Assembly (NCBI GenBank): GCA_963821505.1 | Contig: CAWGEH010000026.1 | Span: 24,544 to 88,543 of the forward strand | DNA length: 64,000 nucleotides | Reading direction: 5' to 3' | Origin: VAZQ01 sp963821505 | GTDB lineage: Bacteria > Pseudomonadota > Alphaproteobacteria > Rhizobiales > Xanthobacteraceae | In this document: positions 8,568 to 16,456 of the stretch, piece after piece | Position numbering within the stretch: the stretch's first letter is position 1 | Layout: each line of letters opens with the position of its first letter | Position numbers and translations under genes: made by a program | Notes under the pieces: model-generated | Seen by the model: only the letters and a program-made list of their open reading frames with translations | What the model was told of the DNA's origin: nothing | Databases searched by the model: none

Positions 8568-9260
8568 TCAGTATTTTGGACGGTGCGAGAGCGCCCACTT
8601 GCGCGCGTGCTCGATCGGATCACGCGGGGGCAGCGCCGCGCGAAAGCGCTTGACCGTGGGCAGCGCTTCCATCCGTGCGCGCCACTGGAAAAAGGCGGGA
8701 TATTTCGGACACATCGCCTTGCCCTCCTCGGTCAGCCCGAAGGCGTAGGTGCTCGGCAGCATAAAAAAATCGGCGAGCGTCAGCTCGCTGCCGAGGAGAT
8801 ACTCGGCTCCGTGGCCGAGTGCCTTCTCCATCACCTCCAGTCCGCGCTCCACCTTGGGCAGGGCATGCGCGACCACTTTCTCGTCGGACGCGATTCCCAG
8901 TTGCGGAAATACCAATCGTTCATGCACGACGTGATAGATCAGGTACGGGTAGTAGTAGGAATTGACCGAACTGATCCACTGGTTCATGCGAGCGCGCGCG
9001 CGGACGTCCTTGGGCTGCAACGCCGGGCCTTCGAATGCTTCGTCGACATAGGCGGCGATTGCGCTGGTTTCGTAGAGCGTGAAGTCGTCATGGCGCAGGA
9101 TCGGGACGCGATCGAAAGGATGCAGCGCCAGATGGGTGGCGGAGCCCATCTCCGGCTCGAGATCGTGGAACGTGTACCGGACGCCTTTATGCGTGAGCAC
9201 GAGACGGACGATATGGACATAGGTGCTGCGGGGAAAACCGAACACGACGACGTTGGTCAT
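8568..9260 (-). CDS. Glutathione S-transferase family protein
   Basis: A 230-residue cytosolic protein with a thioredoxin-like N-terminal domain (VVVFGFPRSTYVHIVRLVL, residues 4-23), the glutathione-binding region VPILRHDDFTLYETSAIAAY (cis-proline and ETSAI motif, residues 52-71) and an all-helical C-terminal domain (LLGSELTLADFFMLP). These proteins conjugate glutathione to electrophiles or act as peroxidases. The start at 9260 puts the first strand right after MTN. An upstream in-frame ATG would add an implausible 22-residue leader. It is transcribed divergently from the LysR gene at 9370, which may regulate it. Confidence 0.85.
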   Translation of the reverse strand: MTNVVVFGFPRSTYVHIVRLVLTHKGVRYTFHDLEPEMGSATHLALHPFDRVPILRHDDFTLYETSAIAAYVDEAFEGPALQPKDVRARARMNQWISSVNSYYYPYLIYHVVHERLVFPQLGIASDEKVVAHALPKVERGLEVMEKALGHGAEYLLGSELTLADFFMLPSTYAFGLTEEGKAMCPKYPAFFQWRARMEALPTVKRFRAALPPRDPIEHARKWALSHRPKY

Positions 9261-9369
9261 TGGAGCGACCCCTGGATGAGTTCCGTTCCAAGACAGGCCG
9301 AAATGGTCTTGCAGGCAAAGCATCATTTCTCTACGCTGCCCTAGTTTTTCTCATGACGTTGGCTGCCTC
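9261..9369. promoter_or_regulatory. Divergent promoter region between GST and lysR
   Basis: This 109-bp gap separates divergent genes, the usual place for a LysR-type regulator to bind and control both. A segment of it (near 9318-9357, reading CATCATTTCT then CCTAGTTTTTCTCATGA) recurs with few changes at 10762-10802 in front of a decayed lysR copy. That recurrence supports it being a functional control region that was once duplicated. No exact operator is claimed. Confidence 0.45.
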
Positions 9370-10314
9370 ATGCCGCGCCGGCTGCCGCCGCTCAATGCGC
9401 TCAAGGCCTTCGAGGCCGCGGCTCGCCATGAGAGCTTCACGCGCGCCGCCGAAGAGCTCTGCGTCACCCAGGGCGCCGTCAGCCATCAGGTGAAAGCGCT
9501 CGAGGCCGAGCTCGGGTTGAAGCTTTTCAATCGCGAACGGCAGCGGCTGTTGATCACGGAGGCGGGTCGCGGCTATCTCGCGGTGGTGCGCGATGCCTTC
9601 GATCGCATCGCCGATGGAACCGAACGGTTGCTGCAACGTCAGAGCGGCGGGGCGCTCACGGTCAGCACCTCGCCGAACTTTGCAGCGAAGTGGCTGGTCC
9701 ATCGGCTGGGCCGTTTCGCCGAGGCGCACCCCGAGATCGATCTCAGGGTCAGCGCTTCGCTCCATCACGTCGACTTCGCGCGCGAGGATATCGATCTCGC
9801 GATCCGCCACGGTGACGGAACCGCCTCCGGCCTCCACGTCGCTCGTCTCTGTACGGAGGAGCTGTTTCCGGTCTGCAGCCCGAAGCTTCTCGATGGCCGC
9901 AAGCCGCTGCGCGCGCTCTCGGACCTCGGCCGATTTCCGCTCCTGCATGTCAATGATCGGCAAGGCTGGAGCCAATGGCTCGATTTTGCCGGCGTGACAG
10001 GCGTGGACCGCTCACGCGGCCCCGTTCTCAACCAGGCGAGCATGGCGATCGACGCCGCCGTTGACGGCCAGGGGGTCGTGCTGGCCCGCACGGCGCTTGC
10101 GGCATGGGATTTGATCGCCGGCCGTCTCGTCCGTCCATTCGATATCGCGATGCCCGTCTCTTACGCCTATTGGATCGTCTGCTCGAAGGCGACCGCCAAG
10201 TTGCCGAAAATCGTGGCGTTCAGCGATTGGCTCCTCGCCGAGGCTGCCGACGACGCCCGGCAGCTCAGCGGACTGAAATCCAAGTCAAGGCAGACCGCGC
10301 GGGCTTCCCGCTGA
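9370..10314 (+). CDS. LysR-family transcriptional regulator, GcvA-like
   Basis: A 314-residue regulator. Residues 5-64 form the winged helix-turn-helix (LNALKAFEAAARHESFTRAA, then LCVTQGAVSHQVKALE), the hallmark of GcvA-type LysR proteins. Residues 90-295 form the periplasmic-binding-protein-like effector domain (ALTVSTSPNFAAKWLVHRLG, VDGQGVVLAR). Proteins of this subgroup often control a divergent neighbour, here the glutathione S-transferase. The C-terminus is extended by about 15 basic residues (LKSKSRQTARASR). The signal molecule is unknown. Confidence 0.88.
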   Translation: MPRRLPPLNALKAFEAAARHESFTRAAEELCVTQGAVSHQVKALEAELGLKLFNRERQRLLITEAGRGYLAVVRDAFDRIADGTERLLQRQSGGALTVSTSPNFAAKWLVHRLGRFAEAHPEIDLRVSASLHHVDFAREDIDLAIRHGDGTASGLHVARLCTEELFPVCSPKLLDGRKPLRALSDLGRFPLLHVNDRQGWSQWLDFAGVTGVDRSRGPVLNQASMAIDAAVDGQGVVLARTALAAWDLIAGRLVRPFDIAMPVSYAYWIVCSKATAKLPKIVAFSDWLLAEAADDARQLSGLKSKSRQTARASR

Positions 10315-10386
10315 CCCCGTATGTGCGGTCGGGCTCCGCGCCGAGCAATGACGCAAGAGTAGCCGCAAGAGTAACCGCGAGAGTAA

Positions 10387-10680
10387 CTACGCCCCGCCGG
10401 CAAAATATAATGGCTTGGCCCTTTCCCGCGTCACCTGTGGAGGGCTGAGGCCGATGCCGAGCGCCTCTCTCACCGCCTGGTCGTGAGCAATGCCCCTCGA
10501 CCTCAAATCTTCGTACCGGCGAGACGCGGCGAGGCCTTCACGCAACGCGTCGCAAATCATGCGCAGCGTTGGAGTTGGCCAGCCGGACGCGGCGGTCGGC
10601 TGCGCCGACCGACCTGTCAGTTTCGTCGCCTGGCGGATTTCGTCGAAAGGGAGTGCGTCATGAAAGCAGCTGCGCAACAT
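10387..10680 (-). CDS. Small hypothetical protein
   Basis: A 97-residue protein that starts with ATG at 10680 after CAGGAGCACGAAAA, a good ribosome binding site. The same leader type precedes the amidohydrolase at 8434. The second half is helical and charged (ICDALREGLAASRRYEDL, then RSRGIAHDQAVREALGIG), which looks like a small regulatory or DNA-associated helical protein. I do not recognise the family. The N-terminal residues overlap the decayed duplication that follows. Confidence 0.4.
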   Translation of the reverse strand: MLRSCFHDALPFDEIRQATKLTGRSAQPTAASGWPTPTLRMICDALREGLAASRRYEDLRSRGIAHDQAVREALGIGLSPPQVTRERAKPLYFAGGA

Positions 10681-10985
10681 TTTTCGTGCTCCTGAAATGC
10701 CGGACAGGAGATGTCCCGTCCTGGAGCCATGGAAATAGGGCGTTGGGTGACTTGCTACAAAGCATCGTTTCTCGAGCCTGCCTTAGAATTTCTCATGATG
10801 AAGGGATGTCGGGGCCGGCCCGGTCATCATCCGCGCACGGCCCGGGGCCCATGCCGGAGGCCCTCGCGCGACGCGGGCGCCGTCAGCCACCGGGAGGAAG
10901 CGCTCAGCGCCCGGATCGCCGATGCGGGTCGCACCTCGTGTTGTGCCCGCCGGCCCCCTGCGCGTTACGCGATCTGGATGGAGCG
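10681..10985 (+). pseudogene. Decayed copy of a lysR promoter and N-terminus
   Basis: The first part (10681-10805) resembles the control region of the intact lysR gene at 9370. The following frame starts at 10798 and carries scraps of the same helix-turn-helix: DAGAVSHREEALSAR against QGAVSHQVKALEAE in the intact gene. Most of the first 40 codons are deleted and nothing of the effector domain survives. It reads as an old tandem duplication that has decayed, ending at the repeat element at 10992. Confidence 0.5.
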
Positions 10986-10991
10986 GACATT

Positions 10992-11096
10992 AGAGCGCAT
11001 CCCGATTGGGTCGAATCGTGATGCGCTCTAGATTCTTCGATTTTGCGCATGTTCTGTTCGGAAAACCGGTTCCCACTTTTCCGGAACATGCGCTAG
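10992..11096 (+). repeat. Two-hairpin intergenic repeat, copy 1 of 5
   Basis: A 105-bp element made of two inverted repeats. The first pairs GAGCGCATCCCGATT with its partner ending GATGCGCTC. The second pairs GCGCATGTTC with GGAACATGCGC around GGAAAACCGGTTCCCAC. The same unit recurs at 26195, 28777, 35825 and 44420. It lies between genes and can form stable RNA hairpins. Confidence 0.85.
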
Positions 11097-11164
11097 CTTG
11101 CGGATTTCCATTGCGACCGCGGCGGAGATAGCAGATCACCATCGGATCACACCGGTGCCCCTCC

Positions 11165-11635
11165 ATGAATGCACGCCTCAACTCGAGCTCCGACATGGCA
11201 AACGATCAACCACGCCAGCATCTCCTCGGCACCTGGAAGCTCATCGCGGCTGTGCGGGAGGAAATTCCCTCCGGCGCCAAGACCGATTTTCTCGGCGCCG
11301 ATGCGATCGGCTACATCAACTACGCGCCCGACGGCCGCATGATGGTGCTCAATGTGGCAAGCGGCCGCCGCAAGCCGGCGGGAGCGACGGCGACCCCGGC
11401 GGAGGCGGAGGCGCTGTTCCGCAGCATGACCAGCTACGCCGGCACCTACACGATCGACGGCAACGAGATTACGCACCACGTCGAGGTCTCGTGGAACGAG
11501 ACCTGGACCGGCACCAGGCAGAAGCGCGTCGCCCGCTTCGATGGCGATCGCGTCTATCTGTCCACGCAGCCCTCGCCTGATCCGCTCACCGGCACGATGA
11601 GCGTGCGCACCATGACGTGGGAGAAGGTCGGTTAG
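11165..11635 (+). CDS. Lipocalin-like domain protein
   Basis: A protein of 146-156 residues. After the leader it begins with the lipocalin-like signature HLLGTWKLIA and then IGYINYAPDGRMMV, a pair of motifs typical of the lipocalin_5 family in proteobacteria. The rest forms beta strands (YAGTYTIDGNEITHHVEVSW, RVYLSTQP). No signal peptide is present, so it is probably cytosolic and may bind a small hydrophobic ligand. The start could be ATG 11165 or the ATG at 11195 directly before the conserved part; the latter fits the family better. Confidence 0.7.
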   Translation: MNARLNSSSDMANDQPRQHLLGTWKLIAAVREEIPSGAKTDFLGADAIGYINYAPDGRMMVLNVASGRRKPAGATATPAEAEALFRSMTSYAGTYTIDGNEITHHVEVSWNETWTGTRQKRVARFDGDRVYLSTQPSPDPLTGTMSVRTMTWEKVG

Positions 11636-11636
11636 A

Positions 11637-11756
11637 TTAGAGCTTGATCCCGAAAAGTTGCGCCGCAGACTTTTCGAATAAAATAAGATCATGCGACCAA
11701 CAAATGCTCAGAGCGAAATCGCGATTCAATGTGAAGCGATTTCGCTCAAGCGCTTC
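11637..11756. repeat. Palindromic repeats downstream of the lipocalin gene
   Basis: Two inverted repeats lie in the convergent gap before PBP1A. The first is a diverged form of a common rhizobial palindrome (GAGCTTGATCCCGAAAAGT with AAGATCATGC). The second pairs GAGCGAAATCGC with GCGATTTCGCTC around a 12-base loop near 11710-11748. They may serve as terminators for both converging genes, although no long T-run follows. Confidence 0.5.
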
Positions 11757-11866
11757 GTGATGACGCGTTTTTTGCAGGGACCGGTTCCCGCTGCGCGGGC
11801 AATCGCTGGAGCGGCCCGGCCACGCCCACGCGGGATCGACAGCCGATCCCGCGTCACCGGACAAGA

Positions 11867-14326
11867 TCAGTACAGCCCGCCCGTGCCCGTCCGTACCGCG
11901 CGATCGGCCTCGGGCGAGACCCCGAGCGGGCGGCCGTCGGCGTCGGTCACTCCGATCGCCGAATAGTTGTCGGGCGGCGCGGTGCCGGGCTTGAAGGCCT
12001 CCAGGATCACGCGCTGATCGCCGGGACCCGCCCGCATGCCGGACTTGGGATCGATGCGGATGAGCTTGATGCCGGCCGGCACCCGGAACGGCACCGCCGG
12101 CTTGTCGGCGAGCGCGACCTTCATGAAATCCCGCACGATCGGCGCCGCCAGCACCCCGCCGGTGGCGCCGCGGCCGAGATGACGCGGCTTGTCGTAGCCG
12201 AGATAGACGCCGACCACGAGATCGGGCGAGAAGCCGATGAACCAGGCGTCCTTCTCGTCGTTGGTGGTGCCGGTCTTGCCGGCGATCGGTTTGCCCACCT
12301 CCTTGACCACGGTCGCCGTGCCGCGCTGCACGACGCCTTCCATGATCGAGGTGATCTGGTAGGCGGTCATCGGATCGAGGACGCGCTCACTCTTGTCGAC
12401 CAGTGTCGGCTCGTTCTGATTGGCCCACTTGTCGGCGTCGCAGCCGCGGCATTCGCGCGCATCGTGCTTGTAGACGGTGTGACCGTAGCGATCCTGGATA
12501 CGGTCGATCAAGGTCGGCTGGATTTTCCTGCCGCCGTTGTCGAACATCGCATAGGCGCCGACCATGCGCAGCAGCGTGGTCTCGCCCGCGCCCAGCGCAA
12601 ACGACAGGTAAGGCGGCAGGCTGTCGTAGACGCCGAAGCGCTTGGCGTATTCGCCGATCAGCGGCATGCCGATGTCCTGCGCCAGCCGCACCGTCATGAC
12701 ATTGCGCGACTGCTCGATGCCGAAGCGCAGCGTCGAGGGGCCGTAGTATTTGCGGGTATAGTTTTCCGGCGCCCAGATGCCGCTGCCGGTGTCGATCTCG
12801 ATCGGCGCGTCCAACACCACCGTCGAAGGCGTATAGCCGTTGTCGAGCGCGGCGGCGTAGACCAGCGGCTTGAACGACGAGCCCGGCTGACGCAACGCCT
12901 GGGTGGCGCGGTTGAACTGACTTTGATCGTAGGAGAAGCCGCCGACCATCGCCAGCACGCGTCCGGTCTGCGGATCCATGACCACCATGGCTCCGGATAC
13001 CTCCGGCACCTGGCGCAGGCGGAACTGGCCGTCCTTGCCGGGGAGCGGCTCGACATAGACGACGTCGCCCACCTCCAGCACTTGCGACACCTTGGTCGGC
13101 GCCTTGCCCCTCATCGGGCCGCTCGTCGGCTTTGCCCATTTCACGCCTTCGAGCGCGACGGCGCCGGTCTCGCGTTCCTTGGACACCGCCCCGCCCGGAT
13201 CGCGGCCGGGCTGCAGCCCGATGCGGGCGGAGGCGTCGCCGCTCTCCAGCACCACCGCGAGCCGCCACGGCGCCACGTCGGAAAGCGCCTTGACGTCGGC
13301 GAGCTTGGCGCCCCACTCGCCCGTCATGTCGAGCTTGTGGGCAGCGCCGCGATAGCCCTGCTGCTCGTCGAAATTCACGAAGCCGTCGACCAGCACCTTG
13401 CGCGCCAGCACCTGCATCTTGGGGTCGAGCGTGGTGCGCACCGACAGGCCACCCTCGTAGAGCTTCTTCTCGGTGTAATTCTCGTAGATGTAGCGGCGCA
13501 CCTCCTCGGCGAAGTATTCGGCCGCGAAGATGTGCGCGCCGGTCGGTCGCGGAGTGACCTTGAGCGGCTCCTTCTTTGCCTTCTCGGCATCCTGCGCGGT
13601 GATGTAGTGGTCCTCGGCCATGCGATCGATGACATAGTTGCGCCGTTCGATCGCCCGCTCGCGCTGACGGAAGGGATGATAGTTGTTGGGCGCCTTGGGC
13701 AGTGCCGCGAGATAGGCCGCTTCCGCGACCGATAGCTCATGCACCGACTTGTCGAAATAGAGGAGCGAGGCGGCGGCGACCCCGTAGGCGCCCATGCCGA
13801 GATAGATCTCGTTGAGATAGAGTTCGAGGATCTTCTCCTTTGAGAAGGTCCGCTCGATCTTCATCGACAGCAGCGCTTCCTTGATCTTGCGCGAGAAGGA
13901 GACTTCGTTTGTGAGCAGGAAGTTCTTGGCGACCTGCTGGGTGATGGTGGAGGCGCCCTGCGGACGCCGGCCGCTGCCGTATTGCTGCACGTAGAGCATG
14001 GCGGCGCGCGCGATGCCGAAGAAGTCGATGCCGCCGTGCTCGTAGAAATTCTTGTCCTCGGCCGCGACGAAAGCGTGGGTGACGAGCTTGGGCACCGCCT
14101 GAATCGGGATGTAGAGCCGGCGCTCGCGCGCATATTCGGCGAGCAGCGAGCCGTCGGCGGCATGCACCCGCGTCATGACCGCGGGCTCGTAATCCTGGAG
14201 CTGGGAGTAGTCGGGAAGCTCCTTGGAATAGTGCCACAGCAACCCGGCCGCTGCGGCGACGCCGACGACGAAGATGATCGTTCCGGCTGCGAACAACAGG
14301 CCGAAGAAGCGCAGCAACAATCTCAT
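11867..14326 (-). CDS. mrcA: Penicillin-binding protein 1A, bifunctional peptidoglycan synthase
   Basis: An 819-residue class A penicillin-binding protein that polymerises lipid II and cross-links peptidoglycan outside the inner membrane. A short cytoplasmic end and one membrane helix (residues 5-30) precede the glycosyltransferase domain, with catalytic EDKNFYEHGG near residue 90 and GASTITQQVAKN near 124. The transpeptidase domain has the nucleophile motif SSFK near 480, SRN near 539 and KTG (IAGKTGTTND) near 684. An OB-like insert (PGKDGQFRLRQVPEV) lies before the transpeptidase, as in other PBP1A proteins. It follows the amidase gene on the same strand by 186 bp, so the two cell-wall genes may be co-expressed. 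Confidence 0.93.
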   Translation of the reverse strand: MRLLLRFFGLLFAAGTIIFVVGVAAAAGLLWHYSKELPDYSQLQDYEPAVMTRVHAADGSLLAEYARERRLYIPIQAVPKLVTHAFVAAEDKNFYEHGGIDFFGIARAAMLYVQQYGSGRRPQGASTITQQVAKNFLLTNEVSFSRKIKEALLSMKIERTFSKEKILELYLNEIYLGMGAYGVAAASLLYFDKSVHELSVAEAAYLAALPKAPNNYHPFRQRERAIERRNYVIDRMAEDHYITAQDAEKAKKEPLKVTPRPTGAHIFAAEYFAEEVRRYIYENYTEKKLYEGGLSVRTTLDPKMQVLARKVLVDGFVNFDEQQGYRGAAHKLDMTGEWGAKLADVKALSDVAPWRLAVVLESGDASARIGLQPGRDPGGAVSKERETGAVALEGVKWAKPTSGPMRGKAPTKVSQVLEVGDVVYVEPLPGKDGQFRLRQVPEVSGAMVVMDPQTGRVLAMVGGFSYDQSQFNRATQALRQPGSSFKPLVYAAALDNGYTPSTVVLDAPIEIDTGSGIWAPENYTRKYYGPSTLRFGIEQSRNVMTVRLAQDIGMPLIGEYAKRFGVYDSLPPYLSFALGAGETTLLRMVGAYAMFDNGGRKIQPTLIDRIQDRYGHTVYKHDARECRGCDADKWANQNEPTLVDKSERVLDPMTAYQITSIMEGVVQRGTATVVKEVGKPIAGKTGTTNDEKDAWFIGFSPDLVVGVYLGYDKPRHLGRGATGGVLAAPIVRDFMKVALADKPAVPFRVPAGIKLIRIDPKSGMRAGPGDQRVILEAFKPGTAPPDNYSAIGVTDADGRPLGVSPEADRAVRTGTGGLY

Positions 14327-14512
14327 CGCCGAAGTCCCCCCTGCGCAGAACCGTCCCAGCCGCGATGTCTCCCCAGCCGCCTCGGGGGCAACCGGATCAA
14401 CAGCGATCTTGGCGGATTTTTCCCCGGGATGCCGCCCCCTCGCGTCGGTCGATCCGAACGTCTAAGTCGCTCTGTTTTATGTTAAAACTGAGGCTGAACG
14501 GCCACAATCCCT

Positions 14513-15757
14513 TCAATTTTGGCCGCCTCCGGCGAGGCGGGTGGTGAAGAACGCATCGACCGCCTGCACGATGGAATTGGCGGCGCGGTCCCGCCATTCC
14601 GCCGAGATCAGCGATTTCAGGTCGGCCTTGTTCGAGACATAGCCGAGCTCGACCAGGACCGACGGCACGTCGGGGGCCTTGAGCACCACGAAGCTTGCGG
14701 ACTTGAGCGGATTTTGATGCAGCCGGGCGGCGCGTTTGAGGTGGCCGACGACCGCCTGGGCGAACTGCAGCGAAAACGTCTTGGTTTCGCGCCGGGCGAG
14801 ATCGATGAGAATGTCGGCGACATCCTTCTCCTCGGCGGAGAGGTCGAGACCCGCGATCGCGTCGGCCTGGTTCTCGGCCTCGGCAAGGCGTGCGGCGCGG
14901 GCATCCGACGCGCGCTCCGAGAGCGTGTAGATCGTCGCCCCCTGGGCATCGCCCTCCCGCCGTCGCAACGCATCGGCGTGAATTGAGATGAACAGCGCTG
15001 CTTGGCGCGCACGCGCGAAGTGGACGCGCTCGCCGAGCGGCACGAAGGTGTCGTCGGTGCGGGTCATGGCGACGCGGTATTTGCCGGCGCTTTCGATCTT
15101 GTCGCGCAGCATCAGCGAGAATTCGAGGACGATGGTCTTCTCCATCTGCCCGCTCGCGGCCCTGGTGCCGTTGTCGATGCCGCCATGGCCGGGATCGATC
15201 ACCACCAGCGGTCGCGGATCGCTGCCGGGCTTGCTCTCCGCGGGCGTCTCCGCCGCACGGACCTCCGGCGCGCGGTTCTCGAGCGCGATGGTGCGCATGA
15301 ACGCCTCGCGGTCGGTCGCGGCGAGCTCGAGCACGAGGCGGGCCGGCTGATCGTTGGCGGCATCGATCACGAAGGCCTTGTCGACGCGCGCGGGGCGCGC
15401 CAGATCGATGACGATGCGCGAGCCGCCCTGCATGACGAGGCCGAAGCGGAATGCCTTGATCAGGCCGCGACCCACCTCCCCCGCCTTGGCCGGAAGCTGG
15501 AACGTGACCTGCGGCATGTCGATCACCACCCGGTACGGATTGGCGAGCGTGAAGGCGTGGATGTCGATCTTGCGGTTCAGATCGACGATCAGGCGCGTCT
15601 GCGCGTCATCGCCGCCCAGCCGCGCCTCGCTCGCCACCGGAAAATCATTTGGCCCGCGGCCCGGCGGTCCGGCCGCGCCGCTGGGCTCGGCCGCGCAAAG
15701 ACCGCCGAGAACCGTCGCGGCGAAGAGAAGGAGCAAGCTCGTCGCGCGCACAGACAT
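14513..15757 (-). CDS. N-acetylmuramoyl-L-alanine amidase, AmiC type
   Basis: A 414-residue exported enzyme that cuts the bond between MurNAc and the peptide stem during cell separation. The signal peptide covers residues 1-28. An AMIN domain near 45-150 (IDIHAFTLANPYRVVIDMPQ) targets the septum. The Amidase_3 domain near 180-400 carries zinc ligands in VVIDPGHGGIDNG and in FISIHADALRR, and the C-terminal catalytic glutamate in VLVELGYVSN. It is divergent from the RNase E gene and upstream of PBP1A on the same strand, an arrangement common in related alphaproteobacteria. Confidence 0.92.
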   Translation of the reverse strand: MSVRATSLLLLFAATVLGGLCAAEPSGAAGPPGRGPNDFPVASEARLGGDDAQTRLIVDLNRKIDIHAFTLANPYRVVIDMPQVTFQLPAKAGEVGRGLIKAFRFGLVMQGGSRIVIDLARPARVDKAFVIDAANDQPARLVLELAATDREAFMRTIALENRAPEVRAAETPAESKPGSDPRPLVVIDPGHGGIDNGTRAASGQMEKTIVLEFSLMLRDKIESAGKYRVAMTRTDDTFVPLGERVHFARARQAALFISIHADALRRREGDAQGATIYTLSERASDARAARLAEAENQADAIAGLDLSAEEKDVADILIDLARRETKTFSLQFAQAVVGHLKRAARLHQNPLKSASFVVLKAPDVPSVLVELGYVSNKADLKSLISAEWRDRAANSIVQAVDAFFTTRLAGGGQN

Positions 15758-16456
15758 GGGTCTTACAGCCCCTCCGAGCCCGTAATTTACTCCATTACGG
15801 AGCCGCGGTTAACCCAAACTTAACCTCGCAAGGCAGCGCGGCATCCGCGCCGTCGCGCCCCCCTCCCTTGCCATCGCAGGCCGCCAGCCCTAATAAGAGG
15901 GTGCTGACGGTTACAGTTCCGGTTGCGCCGCGTTCGGACATCCGGCTGGTCCGCGGAAGGTTCGCTCCCCGGCAAGCGAGGGAGGGAACTTGGCGGGCGA
16001 AATCGGTCCGCGGCCTCCGCAGGGGTGCGGTGCGCGCTGACCACCAGGCCGATGTTCTTGTGGACGACAACCGGGGTTGCGTGCGGCGGATGCCTCCCGT
16101 GACGGAGCGCCGGCTTATGCTTTCCACGGCGCCTTGAGTCGAAGATCGTCAGCCAAGAGAACCCGCGGTCGCGCGTGCCAAGCGCTGCCGCCCCGTCATG
16201 GGCCAAAAGGTCATGCTGCGACCGCGCACCGATAACTTCGTCGCTCGCTGCCCAAGCAAGATCGCGCCGCGGCGCGGCGCCACTGCTCTTTCAGCAGTCC
16301 GCGCAAGCTCGGCTCTTTGCGGCGCATCGATTGCGCGCGCACTCGAGGTCCATCCTTTCAACCACCGTCAGGCCGGTTTCCGGTCGCGCCATCGTGCGTC
16401 GCCCCAGTGGCGACGAACGGCGGCCGCGCGCCAACCGGTCATCAAGAGATTGGTCA
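15758..16456. other. Long divergent leader between the amidase and RNase E genes
   Basis: About 700 bp without a convincing gene. It must hold the amidase promoter and the promoter and untranslated leader of RNase E. RNase E genes are known to be autoregulated through a long 5' leader in enterobacteria, and a similar arrangement is plausible here, but no known leader structure was recognised. Several GC-rich inverted repeats occur (for example near 15960-15990). Open frames in this stretch are overlapping, unsupported and lack ribosome sites. Confidence 0.4.

Noticed and set aside
12179..13735. A 518-codon plus-strand frame opposite PBP1A
   Set aside because: Composition is typical of an antisense shadow (Arg, His, Val, Asp) and PBP1A on the other strand has all catalytic motifs.
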